Source: Labyrinthula sp. Ha
Taxonomy: Eukaryota > Sar > Bigyra > Labyrinthulida > Labyrinthulaceae
Direction: 5' to 3'
NCBI GenBank assembly: GCA_015227615.1
Contig: JAALGZ010000012.1
Location: forward strand, 558,001 to 622,000
Length of the DNA: 64,000 bases
Each line of letters opens with the position of its first letter. Positions within the stretch are counted from its first letter, which is position 1. Shown one piece after another: positions 24,001 through 36,027 of the stretch. The notes beneath the pieces were generated by a model. The model was not told where the DNA came from, ran no database searches, and saw only the letters and a program-made list of their open reading frames with translations. A program made the position numbers and the translations under genes.

Positions 24001-24912
24001 GAAGATGCAAAATTTGTTTGGGATAAGATTAATGAAAATGTTCCAAAAAAAAACTTTAGGAAGTGGCCTTATGAGGTCTTGGGCACCAAAGAATTTGCAT
24101 TTGTTAGCTCTGAGTCAGTTTTATTTCAACGTAACAGCGGAAAACTGCCAGACTTCATATGTTTTGCCGAATTGGAAACAAAAGAACTAAAGAACTTTGT
24201 CTCGCAGGAGGATGAAGTGAAGATGATTGTAAGAGATGTTGAAGATGAAGTAAGGGAAGATGACGTAGAAGAAAGCTCGAACGCTGTTAAGGCAACTGAT
24301 TTTACTGAACTCACAGGCTTGAATGATGCCCAAGATCTCGTTGATTTATCGAACAAAGTTATCTTCATGAAAGGCTTAACTGAGGTCAACCCCAGGTGGC
24401 TGCATCAGTTGAGTAAGGGAACCCAACAAATATGCTTGAAGATAAGTGATATAACCCTCACGCCTCCTCGCTTCAATGACACAACAAAGCGAGTAGAATT
24501 TCTATGCTCGCCTCAGTATGGCTCTCCTGGTTCAAGACCTTGGATCCTCCCTGACCAGTGGCTGGAATGGATGGAAATTTTGGACCAACTGAGTTCCCAA
24601 GAAATGGATTCTGGCTACATTTGCATTTTGATTCACCTGTTAAATGGAGATATATTTCCTCAGTTTTCTCTTCAGGGCAAAACAAGCCTCCGTCTTTCAT
24701 ATTCTTCATTTGACAAGAATAAGTTTGATGCGCGAGTAGGCTCCCTTGTAAATGCACTTCGTCTCAAGAAGGTGTGGTCGGAAGAAAAACTATTAGATGT
24801 TTGGAGACACGATTCATCTTTCTTAATGAAAGAAACGAAGTTTCTTTTACGTAAGGAGTTTAGAAAGACAAATTGGGCTTCACTGGTGAAACCTTGTCTT
24901 AATAAGGGTTGA
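21005..24912 (+). CDS. DHX37: DEAH-box RNA helicase DHX37/Dhr1 (ribosome assembly)
   Basis: Exons 21005-21710, 21742-21839 and 21871-24912 join across two 31-nt introns (GTATAA...TCTAG and GTATAT...GTTTAG) to give 1,281 residues. Splicing rebuilds the P-loop STGTGKTTQLPQFL and then ITQPRRVAAVSMAKRVA. Other motifs: DEAH at about 354, MSATL at about 396, ATNVAETSITIPG at about 660, QRAGRSGR at about 708. After that come the helicase-associated and OB-fold regions. The N-terminus is a Lys/Arg-rich coiled coil of about 200 residues, and an acidic Ser/Asp insert lies between the two RecA lobes. Both fit Dhr1, which removes U3 snoRNA from the pre-40S particle. QRAGRSGR replaces the usual QRAGRAGR. 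DHX37 is the best match, but other DEAH members are possible. Confidence 0.9.
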
Positions 24913-25505
24913 GTGTGCAGGTTTCTTCAAGAGGTGTCTGCATTTTCTTCTGGATTAGCGAGGTATTAGTAAAACATATCCTTCGACGGGAATCTTTCTC
25001 AATTCACATTATGAATTGTTTCTTAACTTCTGTATTTTCTATATCAATTGTTGAAGAATGTACTCGCAGAACATTGAGGCTCTGTTGGCTAAGCCTAATA
25101 CAGTGGATGGAAAGTAGTTATTACCAAACCTGTGGCGAACAACTTTTAAAGGGCTTTTGCAGTCTTTGTGATAGTATTATTGGAGCTAAGAATGAAAGCT
25201 ACCTTAATAAGAGAAGTTAAGTTATTATTTTCAGAAAGATGTACTGAGATGTCTTGGTGAATAAAATGAGGAATTGAGCACCTTGTGGACCAACATCAGA
25301 TCCTTTTCAAAATTCGTTTAAGCGAAAAACACCGCGTGTAAACTTGTGATCTCTGTGAAAGCAGTTATTAAATGGAAGAAGATAAAGTTAAACCACCGTT
25401 CAAATTTTATAACGAGAAGCGGTTTAGATGGTTATTTAGCACTATTTATTGAGCGGAGCCTCTTAAAAGAATAATGGGAAATACCGTGGTTTATTTTTAA
25501 GGGTT
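24913..25505. other. Intergenic region, convergent 3' ends
   Basis: About 590 bp between the DHX37 stop and the HAD-gene stop. A 103-codon open stretch (24909-25220) has no ATG of good context and no coding-like features, and is probably 3' UTR. Confidence 0.5.
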
Positions 25506-26645
25506 TTAGAAGTGTCTATGCTTATGAGTTCTACCTGCCTCTTTGAACTCTAAAGAAACAGCTCCATTGAAAGAAATAAGTCTAGTTAATATGATCATGA
25601 GATTAGTTTGCATATCTAAGAGTTCTTCTGATCGAGGCATAAACTTTACTTTGATAGTTTTCTTCACGCAACGAGAATCCAAACACTGATACTTGGTCAA
25701 AGCAGTTAAATCATGCCAGTTGTCTCCCATAGAAATAATAGACAATAAAGAAGTTTTACTTTCTGAATCATCTATTTTCTGGTGTTTTGTTGGGTAACAA
25801 TCGACATCTTCTTCTCGCTTGTGTTTACGTGTTTGAGACCTATCTTCTAGACCTTCAATAAGCTCTTCTTCTATTGTTTGAAACCCTTCGTCATCTATTT
25901 GAAATACGGTTGAAAAATCAATTTGGGAAGAAATCTCTGCTTTCTTTGGTTTTATCTTTGGAACATCAACAAACTCATACTCAATACTTTGAGACATTGG
26001 AGAAAGTGTTATGGAATCTTCACTTAGTTGGGGCAAATATTCTTCTGGAATTATCTGGTTCAACTGATACTTAAATTCAAGCTTCTTCCACTTTCCAGAT
26101 TTTATTGGATGTCTTCTTTCATGAACTCTTGCAGAAAGAACTTTCACTTTACCTTTTCCTTCTCCATCTTTAGAGAATAAAAACTCGTGAACATTAGGAA
26201 GAAATAGTTTAGATGATTTTTGCACCCAACCTTCCATTCCATTTGTGATAATAAGAACATTGGAACATAGATGTATTAGCATACTTAGAAACTTCACTGT
26301 ACACTCGTCAAGAGTTTGTAATTGACTTCGAAGCTTCTCAGAGACTGTTTCAACTTTGGTGATTCCATCAGTTCTTGAGTTAAGATAAGATGTTGGCAGT
26401 AAAGTATCATCCCAGTCTAATACAAAGATTGATTCTTTTACTTTTCCATATTTCATATCCACAATTCCTTTTGGAGTTTTTCCAACTGGTCTTGAATATT
26501 TCATTTCTTCTGGAAGTAGACCAAGTCGATCTTCCTCATCACACTTTGCGTTCAACACTCTGTGCTCCAAGTTGAACCTTCGATATCCATGATCTCTTAA
26601 ACCATTCAAAAAAGATTTTCTAGCTTCATCTAAGCTATAATCCAT
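25506..26645 (-). CDS. HAD-like protein of the protist DWDDT family
   Basis: A single-exon protein of 379 residues. Haloacid dehalogenase motifs are visible: FVLDWDDTLLPTSYL (nucleophile and acid Asp, about 74-80), VLIITNGMEGWV (motif II Thr, about 133), a Lys-rich motif III region (about 190) and SMGDNWHDLTAL (motif IV, about 308). LSARVHERRHP followed by W-K matches a conserved segment that I recall from uncharacterised HAD proteins of ciliates, oomycetes and algae. It is presumably a phosphatase; the substrate is unknown. A disordered, charged insert of about 70 residues (with KHKREEDVD) lies before motif IV and could hold a nuclear signal. The single ATG start fits the family's short N-terminus. 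Confidence 0.75.
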   Translation of the reverse strand: MDYSLDEARKSFLNGLRDHGYRRFNLEHRVLNAKCDEEDRLGLLPEEMKYSRPVGKTPKGIVDMKYGKVKESIFVLDWDDTLLPTSYLNSRTDGITKVETVSEKLRSQLQTLDECTVKFLSMLIHLCSNVLIITNGMEGWVQKSSKLFLPNVHEFLFSKDGEGKGKVKVLSARVHERRHPIKSGKWKKLEFKYQLNQIIPEEYLPQLSEDSITLSPMSQSIEYEFVDVPKIKPKKAEISSQIDFSTVFQIDDEGFQTIEEELIEGLEDRSQTRKHKREEDVDCYPTKHQKIDDSESKTSLLSIISMGDNWHDLTALTKYQCLDSRCVKKTIKVKFMPRSEELLDMQTNLMIILTRLISFNGAVSLEFKEAGRTHKHRHF

Positions 26646-29600
26646 ATTCAGTAATTATTTAAAGCTTTTAAACTGTCTTTCTTTGCTTGATCAGACAACA
26701 GAACCTAAAAAAGTTAAGTCAATAGAAACAGCCTACAGAGCAACTTAAATACCACTTCAAATAGCGTGTTAAACAATAAGAGCAACTAATAATATCTCGA
26801 TTATTATTAATCTTATTTATGGTTTAACGGTGGAGAAACTCTTTATCTCAAAAAACAACAGAAGTTATTCTTCTCTATTATCTCTTGTTTTAGTTTCTCA
26901 ATTTTGGGCAATTACACACCTTTTCGGGCATTGCAGAAATTTGAAGCACAATGTAAAATTACCCTAGCAGATTGAATAAGTGACATTTTCACGATCCATT
27001 TGTAACAAAATATTAAAGATTTAGATGCTGTCTAATTCTTGGAAAGTATTATTTTTGAACTAGGAAGTTAACTTAAAAGGTCGGGACAGGTTTTTCTTTT
27101 TCGGAGTTATGTGACAAATCAAAGATTCTTCCACAAAGAGCATATCTCAGACAAAAATTTTAATACAAAAATTATTATTTATTATATGTCAGTACGTGTA
27201 GTTAAAATACAGTTGTTACATGATATTGTTACAATTATGTCATTTCCACCTGAATATGGAGAGTTATTTGTAGGTTCATTTCCGAACAGTCAATGATTTC
27301 CTTCCATCCCTTCGGAGTTTTACCTATAGTTTGCGGACTTAGTGTTTAGGAAAAAATAATATTAGAGCTAATTTTTCATAGTTTACTGTGATACTCCTAA
27401 GATCATTTTCGGTTTTTTTTATCAAGACTGCTTGGGAAAGTTGTTTCCATGGTTTAGTTTCTCAACAAACTCTCTTTGAACACGTAACATCTGAAATATC
27501 TACCCTTAGGAGATTTTTACAGGCACAGCAGGAGTTTAATAATGGAGATTTTAATAGATGCTATTAACCATACTCTTTATGTATTAATCTAGGAAAATAA
27601 AGAGGAGGGGTGTGTCTTTGGAAGGTTAGGAGACTATGACTAAGATTAAAGGATTTAGGTAAGTTCAAGTATAGACACCTGATAGCTTAGTAACAATATT
27701 CTCAATGTTTAAAGGTTATGCTAAGCATTAACTATATGTCGTCCCAGTCTTTTCTAACATCAAAGTCATGATATATCGTAAAGTTCACAGTGCGTTCCAA
27801 ACACGATGAGTAGATAGAGCATTGGATAGTGGGAAAATTATCTTCCTTTCTATAATCGGTTGAAGAATAATACGCCAGAGGCAAAACATAATACCAAAAA
27901 GACCATCTTGGTGTATATTGAAGCATTGCCTTAGATATTTAGAGCTTCAGTGATTGTGTAGAATGAATTAGGTTCATTTATTGGAACATTAAGCATCGAG
28001 CATGGGCCCAGGGTAGAATTTAAACATCATTGTATAATTTTCACTCTTTTATTTTTAAATTCGAATCAATATGCCAAAGCGTCGTAAATGCAAAGACCTT
28101 GGTAATCGCAAGCAGTATCAGATAAGAGTAGATAAAAAATTCCCAGTCTCAAATTTAACCAAACAAGAGTAAGAATATGACATATCCCAGACTAATTATC
28201 GGCTAGGCATAATATTTCTCTCTTTTATTAAGGAGACAATACCTCTTTACATTAGTAAGGGAATTACATAAAATTATCTATGATTGCAGGGTCTTATCCA
28301 CAGAATTGATGTTTAACGACTAAGAAAAACGTAATTTTAACTAGTGTGTCAATGTCTTCTGTTAAGGTTAAATGAAGGAGAAAAACTTACCTTCATTAAA
28401 AATAATTTAAGTTAACCTTAGAATTTAAGATGAGTTTGCAAATAAATTCTAACATTCAACATATCTGTGTGCAGACTTCTTCGGCCACATTAAATATACG
28501 TAATTATTGCCGGCAATATCTTCGTGACTGGGTACCCAGAGGAAAATGGTGCAATTACTATCATGCCTCGTATCAAATGTTAACTCCATGTCTGTTCATG
28601 TATACTCAATACCTACATATAAATATGGTAAAGTCAGGTATATTTCTGGAGGATATAATCTACATAAACTTATTCTGAGCTCAGCGGTAGCTTCGCCAAA
28701 ATAGTTCCGGGTATAGTCATTTATGTCAATAATACAAATATGTTTGAAATATACTTTCAAACACAACTATACTGTCACTTTATCTTATACCTTTGCAGTA
28801 AACAAACTCCCTCCTCTGTTTGTGCGAAATCGATACACGGGGAAGTCTTAATTATCATTAGTTCTTAATGTGCGTCAGAACTCTTAAGGACAACTCATCG
28901 GGGAAAGTATAGTAAAGTTAAATTTTTAGAGACAGTATTATTTAGCCAAAATTAGAAAAATAAATCCCTTGCATCGGTAAAACATCGAAATATCTAGTTT
29001 GTCAAGTCGGTAACCTTCAGGAAACATGTATCTGGACTGGAGCTAGCTATTAACTTCCATAGTTGGTCACACTAAACAAAAAATCAAAGAAACATGATAT
29101 ATTGTTCGCAGCTATCAGCTTAACCATTGATTTTGTTTATTCTCTATCTTCGTGTTAGATAAATTACCTGAAGTCAAGAATGGATGTTATTTCTCAAACC
29201 ATAGTTGATCTTAAGTACAACCCCCGAGCTTAGCTATAGTTTCTATCTTACAAAGTAGTAATGCCCTACAAATTATAGCTTTTGTAGATTTGTCGGAATA
29301 TAGTCTAATGTTTGAATTTCTGTTTTGCCGAGCTTCAACTTAATAGAGACCGATTCTACTAGCGCTGAAGTCTCGGCTATTTAGGTCATCTCCTCTTATA
29401 CATGTTATATATATTATCGTTTCACTTAAATGACCACACAAAATTTGTCCCATTTCTCACGAATATCTTGAGCCAGAGACATATAGTTCTCACATTTGCA
29501 TTCCTAAACACCAGCTTTCCTGCCTAAATACTATCAATAAACTCCTGTTTTTATGCTGTCAATTAAAAAATTATAATTCGAGAAGCATATTTTGTAGTGA

Positions 29601-32600
29601 ATTATGCAACTTTTTGCAACAAACAATCAAATTCAATGCTTAAAATTGGATCTCTATAACTTTCTGGAGCCGAAGTATTCTTGAGGAATTAACTTAAAAA
29701 AGAATTCTTTTATCCATTGGGTTAGAACACCCAGAGACACTATATGCATGCCGAATAAAATCCAATTTATTCCGATAACCCTAACACGAGATACATTATT
29801 TTAAGTCGACTTTTTTTGCTTCTTTCATATTCATTGGTTAATGTCAAATATAGATTCCGGTGTCGGTTCCTTAAGACGATATTTTATTTTTGGAAGTTTA
29901 ACATTGTGCTAACAATTTTGAACAAAGCACCTTTGTGCAAGTCATAATTTTTGGTGGTTTGTATAAGAACGTTCAGTTCCTTCTTGCTGTGTTGCTAATA
30001 TCTGGAAAACAAATAATACAAATCCAAAGTCGAAATCTGTTTCTGTTTACTATTCTCAGTGGAGATGGGCTAAAAACAATCAATGAAGAAGTTGAGGCGC
30101 TGTATGCTCGATACTACTCAAAAGGTTAGCTCAAACTATCAACTATTTTCAAAGTTTGCTCAAGATACTCAGATATCTCGAAGACATATTATTGGGCGAT
30201 CCCAGAATTTAACCCATTCAGCATGAAAAAACTTATATATTTTTTTTTAATTCCTTAAGAATATGAAGATGCCCGATTAAAAAATTTTGACAATATGCTT
30301 CAAGAATATTATTTTCTATATTTATTTATGAAACTTATTATGTCAATCCAGATGAAATTTTGGTGATATAAATTGTGTTGTACCGGATGAGAATAGGGCC
30401 GGGTATTTTCAATTCTGATGGGTAGTGCGAGCTCATGTTTCCATTTAACACGAAGTTTGGTTCGTTAGTACGATACTATAAAGGCAATTGTAGGGATTTG
30501 TTTAACTTTGGGAACCCGATGTGACATTCGTTTCTATGAGTTTCTGCTGGAAAAAATTCTGTGAGACTACTTGACAGTCCTGCGTAGAATGAAAATGTCT
30601 GGTGTCTAAAATGGTGTTTTGGACCTAGAAAATTTTGCATCTTAAATACATAGGTACAGATGCTACGTTGTGGAAACTTCTTAAGATTTTTGTAATTTTA
30701 TTGTATATATCCTTCTAAGATTCATTTTTTGCTGGATTGAAGCTGAAGTTACTTTAGTTTGAGGAATATCTCCTTCATAAAAATTTTGGCAAAGTTCTTT
30801 ATAAGCTCTTCCCCATACCCAAACATAGGTATTGTTTTTTCTGTATCCTTAATCACTGCTCTTGGCATCCTCGTTCAGAGCTGTACCCACTCATCGGCAT
30901 CAAGTATTATTGTTCCAGTTTTCTTTGTAAATAAATTCAGCAAAGTTGATTCCCTCTTATCTTAAGTTAACCCCCCCCCTGCTTTTATCGTCTCTTAGAC
31001 ATTTTTTGCTTATTTTATTCAACTGATGATCCTGATACCTCCCTCCAGCAACGGGATTTTTGAATTAATGATTCCTATTGTAGTTAATACGATATTGCGT
31101 AAGGTGGCAACATGAAAAAGCTTTGCTCAACCACATTTAATTTTATCACTTTGGCTATATCTATTAATCTTTTGGAGTTGCTTTGAAAGTATGTTCTTCG
31201 TTGCTCCTTGTTGGATCAGATACCACAATCGTGGTGTCTCCATTTAAAACCACTATCTGGCAGCTATACATTAACCTAACCTACCCGAAAGTTAGTTGTT
31301 AAACCCCCTTTAGACACAAAAGTTAATTCTAAAAAAACCTTATGTTGTTCTAATCCTCCTAAAGATTATTATTATCTGGTTTCTCGTGTTGGGCAAATTG
31401 TTGGCCCAATTTTCAGATTATTAGTAACGCATATAGAGTACCCCTCCCTTTCAGTACCGATTATTATGGTTCTATATTTTTTAGTTGAAGGGTTTGAAAA
31501 AGTTATCTTTTGTTTTTTCAGAACTCAACATTTACTATATATCTTCTTAAATATGCCTTAGGCACTTTTGCAGGGATCTTCGACAAATAGTTTCAACATG
31601 CTGAGCAGATGTTGGCAGAACACATAGTTAAACCAAGAAATAGCTGAAACTGCATGACGTAGCTTGGCTATAGTTTAAGCTATAGATTACCCGTGATCCT
31701 AAGGTTAATTGTTAATAATGTGTTGTCAAGATGTTTCAAACAATGAGCCTGGCAGGATCCAAGTGTCTTCATTGCATTTTCTAGTGCCTTACAGAAATTA
31801 TTCGTAATACTGTCTGCACATGAAAAACTAAGTTCATGATTTTTGAGAACAACATCTTTAGCGGTCTAGATCTTCATAATTGTATATCCGAAATATTTTT
31901 TTTTCAGAAGGAGCAATCAACTTCAAGTGGAAATATGACAAGAACTCTATATCTACTAACTGAATGGGTAGTGTCCAGTCAGATACAATTTGAATAAAAT
32001 TTTATTGCTCTGTGCTTTATACCTTCTGAAGTGCCAAAACCATTCAGACTTCCGTTATTGTTTCTTAGTTCTCTTGATAAGGCTTGAAATTTTCTCTAGG
32101 TTGGAGACATCTTGTATCGTAAGAAATTAGTTTATCAATATTTGTGTTCATAAATGCTTTCTTTCTTTGCCTCAATTTCTGAACTTCTTGATAAAATTGC
32201 TTTTTTTAATATTTAATCAATACAGAATTGCACGAGGGCTATATATGTAAGTGACATGGTGGTTTTATCAACTCAACAGGTTGATCATGTTCAACTCCGC
32301 TTCCTTCAACTACTGTATAAAAAGCACTTTCACTCTTTGATCAAAATGATCCACACAGCTGATAAGAAAAAGAGCTTGGAAAAAAAAGTTTTAGGTTTCA
32401 CTGTAAGATTAAATATTCATTTCTTGAAAGAATTTCTTATCACTATGCATTATTTTAGTTTTCTAGAGAAAACAAAATATTTAAATCAACTCTGTTTTTC
32501 TGAAAAATAGTGTAACATCTCAGACCTCTAGTAAAAAAATAAATGATCACGTGTAAATTTTCTTTGGAGCCCTAATCTAATATAGATAATATTATTTTAT

Positions 32601-32909
32601 CCTTCTCTTGGAAAATTGTAGATGTATTTTCATTTTCATTTAACTCCACCTATACTTGGTTGTCCTTGATTACTTCAATTTTTCCTCATTCTTTTTTCAG
32701 TTCAATATATTAAATATCCCAAAGTTAAACCAACCAATCAAATTTCAAGGATTCTGTAATTTCTGAGGCAAGAAATCTAATTCGCTCGCTCTGCCTTCCT
32801 TGAAGTTCCTCAGATCTCCTTGAAAGCTCTCCTTAAGACCTTAGCCTGAACAAAAACTGAATACTACATTACCATTATGTCGGCAATGAACTATAACAGT
32901 CAACGAATA
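26646..32909. other. Gene desert, 6.3 kb
   Basis: AT-rich and stop-dense. It contains a 33-codon lysine/arginine-rich ORF at 28071-28172, several ORFs of 60-84 codons without features, and a C9 run near 30969. I see no transposon ends until the MULE begins at about 32910. Confidence 0.6.
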
Positions 32910-33384
32910 GCATTTTATGACTCCGGAGTCAGATACTCCTAAATTTCATTGGCCAAATATTTAATTTCCCAAAAATTAAAAAAAAAACAAACCAACAAAA
33001 TCAAGATAAAAAATTTGAAATCATGACAGTTGCATGATAAAAGACAGGACAGGACAAAGCTAGGACCCCGAAAACATAAAAATTTGCAAGATTGAACAAG
33101 ATTATACAAGATTAAACAAGATTTTATAAGATTTAAGAAGATTTCAAACATTTTAAAAGATTTAAAAATATTAAAGAATTTTGAGTGCAAGAAGAGAGTC
33201 AGGAAACAGAAAAGGTATATATTGAACAAAATGGAGTGCAAGAAGCGAGTTAGTAAAGGCAAAAGGTAAATATTGAATAAGTCTTAGTGCTGCTCATAGG
33301 GTTGAAAACGCAGATTTTACTCAAACCAAAACTCAGGGCTCAGGATTATTCAAAGCAAAAGGGAGGGGGTTTAACATTTATGTT

Positions 33385-33690
33385 TAAAAAAACAAGTTCA
33401 AGAAACTATATTTCAAGAAAACAAGTTCAAGAATTTATATTTCAAAAAAATCTTTCAAGATTTTATACTTTACGAGAAAATGTTCAAGATTTTAAATTGC
33501 AAAAGGAAAGGTTCAAGATTTTATATTTAAAAACAAAAAGGTTCAGGATTTAAAAAAAAGGAATAGGGTTCAAGAATTTTATATTTCAAAGAAAACATCT
33601 CCAGGATATTATATTTCAAAAAAAAAAGGGAGGGGGTTTGGGTTCAAGGATTTATGTTCAAGAAAAGTAAAGTGTGCAAGGTTAAAGATT
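33385..33690. repeat. Degenerate tandem repeats inside the MULE
   Basis: Six to eight imperfect units of about 35-42 bp built on GTTCAAGATTTTATATTTC plus an A-run, between the left terminal region and the transposase 3' end. A related series of AAGATT words lies at 33080-33180. Subterminal repeats of this kind are common in MULEs and may bind transposase. That role is inferred. Confidence 0.6.
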
Positions 33691-33715
33691 TATGTTCTAG
33701 AACAGATCACTTTTC

Positions 33716-35813
33716 TCACTCATCTGTGAGAAAAGTGGTCTGAGAGAAGTCCAGAGGCGAAACCACGTTTTCTCCCTTCCCCTTCCTTCTTTTGACCCTC
33801 TTCCTTGGTGACTCAAACATGATCCCAATTTCTTCAGAAACTTCATCCAAATCCCCAAAGTCTCCATCTGGGTTCTCCCTCAGCACAGCGATCATCTTCA
33901 AGACTGCTGCGTAGCTTTTCTTCCTGCACTTGTTGCTGCTTTTCGCCTCTTCACAGAGCGCTTTGCATGTAGTGAGGAGCTTGGAATATTTAGCTTCCGG
34001 CTTTCTTGGGATGCAAGCTGCGTTCACAGGTGGAACTCTCACCTTGAACTCAATACACCCACGTGGGCCATCGACTTCTCGTCCCATCTCCCTTAATGCT
34101 TGCTTGAACAGAAGATGCTCCTGGTACCTCCACCTTGCTGGAAGATGATCTATGTCCATGTATTTGATCCTTTTACGATCACAATACCGGGCATAGTGAC
34201 GACATGGAAAACGTTGATTTGTCCAGGCTTCACAAGTGCATGACTGAAGTTTTACCCCTTCCCTTTCAACAACCTCCAGCACATGTTTCATCTTTACTCT
34301 CATGTTTGAATCACTGACAATGAACTTTCTTGAACTCAACTCTTCAACAATCCAGCACGCTCACATCAACTTCAACTCTTTTGTGAGCATTTCATCATCT
34401 TCCTTTGAAAAATCTTTATCCTCCCGAATCAAATACTTGATCTTTTTCAAAGTTGTCTCCATGTACTTATCCACATTATTCTCGTGGTAAGTCACAACCT
34501 CATCAAGGGTCCAGGTTTTAAGAGTACTTTTTAAAGAACCATTCCATTTGATGGCTGAGTGAAATGATTCAACCCTCTGAGTAGCGCTGTGAGAGAACGT
34601 TGGAAGTTTTCTCGTCATTTCCCAACACACTTTGTTTTTTTTTTCCTTAATTTTTTTTAGGGCAACTTCCTATGGTTCTTCAGGATATTCAACCAACATG
34701 TTTTCAATAAGCTGATCAAGTTTTTTTTTCTTCTGAAAAGATTCCAATGAGAACATCGCCCAAGCTGCTTGTAAATTTTCTTTTTTTCATCCCTTTTAGG
34801 CCAGATGTTGCTGAGTTCAAGGTCGCAAGAAAGTGTTTCCTGCAAAGAACATGAGATGCCCCTACCTCCTCTACAGCTGCTTCCAGAGCTTTACTCCCAT
34901 CGGTCATGATGACTTTCGCATCCTGTAGACCCAGAAGTGTCAGCCCTTTCACCACATCTTTACTGGCCTCGCTTTCCATCATTGAACACCTGGAATTTAT
35001 TGTTTTACGGAAGCAATCGATCCCGCAAGGGAACATTGCCAACAATCGATATCTGCTCATTCCATGGGTAGTATCCACTTGGATACTATCCCCGTACACT
35101 TTTTTTAATTTATTTTGTAGGTCTTCTTGAAAGCTGACTCCATTTAGAACAGCTTTGCCTTCCTTGGGATAATCCCAAGTCAGATCAAATCTTCCTCCAC
35201 GTTCTAATCATCTTTTCCCACACGTAATTAATTTTTTAATATTATTATCTTCGCTAGCGTCAACACCTTCTTCAGCTTTTCTCAAAATTCGTTTTACTAG
35301 TGCTTTGTCAAAAAATGTGCCTGGAAAATTGCGATGTAGAGCGACATCTGCCACTGCAATTCCACTGTCGGCAACTCCTAGGTGTTTAATCATTTTTAAT
35401 TCCTCTGTTGTAAGCTGTTGTGCATATTTTTTAATCTTTCCTAGTGCTTTTACCTCATGAATGTAGTGATTTTCGTTAATTACGACGAAAATGTACTTAG
35501 AAATTTCAAGATTAAGCTTAATGTTAACTTCAAACGAGCAATTTTTGTCTGAACTACACTTAATTTTACCTCTCTTAAGTCTTTTGAAGTTCCAGCCCCA
35601 CTTAACCAAGCTGATTACCTCGTCAAAGTAGCGAGAAGCACGAATTTTCCACTTAGAACGACCACTGGCAAGTCTACTGATCACTTCCAGCATTTCTTCT
35701 GAAGTAGAATACGTTGCTGCAGTCCATTTTCTTAGTATTTCTGATTGACTTTGTTGTTCAGGGTCTAGAACCTCTGGTTGGAGGCTCGTCCCTTTGGTTT
35801 CGTCTATTTGCAT
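33716..35813 (-). pseudogene. MULE transposase, degenerate
   Basis: Pieces of one transposase lie in order on the minus strand. The N-terminal DNA-binding part is at 35813-35208. The DDE core start is at 35099-34716 (first Asp in VDTTHGMSRYRL, second in MTDGSKALEAA, followed by the C/H pair in VLCRKHF). The third acidic residue is in QRVESFHSAIK (34630-34361). A SWIM zinc finger, SCTCEAW...PCRHYARYC, is at 34339-33716. This is the standard MULE/FAR1 layout. At least one in-frame stop (TGA just before 35208) and two or more frame changes separate the pieces. The frame changes fall at A-runs, and none fits the short introns of this genome, so the copy is probably inactive. Confidence 0.85.
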
Positions 35814-36027
35814 AGTTTTTGTTCGTAATTTTGTATTGAAATCTGCCCAAAATATTTTTGTCTGCCCTCTTTAAATTTTCTCTAAGTATGGGATTCACAA
35901 ATTCTGCGCCTCCATTATTCAGACGAAGTATGATGAAAAAAATTTTGGGAAATAGATCTAACCAATGAGATCGCGAGGAGTATCTGACTCCGGAGTCAAA
36001 AAACCCGAGCACTACAGTCAAAGAGGA

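Larger units (their letters stand above)
32910..36006. mobile_element. MULE (Mutator-like) DNA transposon with decayed transposase
   Basis: About 3.1 kb. The inverted ends are identical over 23 bp (32918-32940 and 35976-35998, TGACTCCGGAGTCAGATACTCCT), each containing the palindrome TGACTCCGGAGTCA. The similarity continues imperfectly for about 60 bp inward (ATTTCATTGG, TTTCCCAAAA). The outer limits are set by comparison with the 7221-8243 element, which has a clear target duplication. Here I see no matching duplication, so the insertion is older or one flank has changed. The element carries a transposase on the minus strand and tandem A/T-rich repeats at its left side. Its right end lies about 22 bp from the start codon of the next gene. 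Confidence 0.85.

Noticed and set aside
24909-25220. 103-codon ORF after DHX37
   Set aside because: It overlaps the DHX37 stop, has no family features, and DHX37 already has a complete C-terminus.
32900-36016. Target-site duplication for the large MULE
   Set aside because: Flanks CAACGAATAG and GAGCACTACA do not match at any tested offset.
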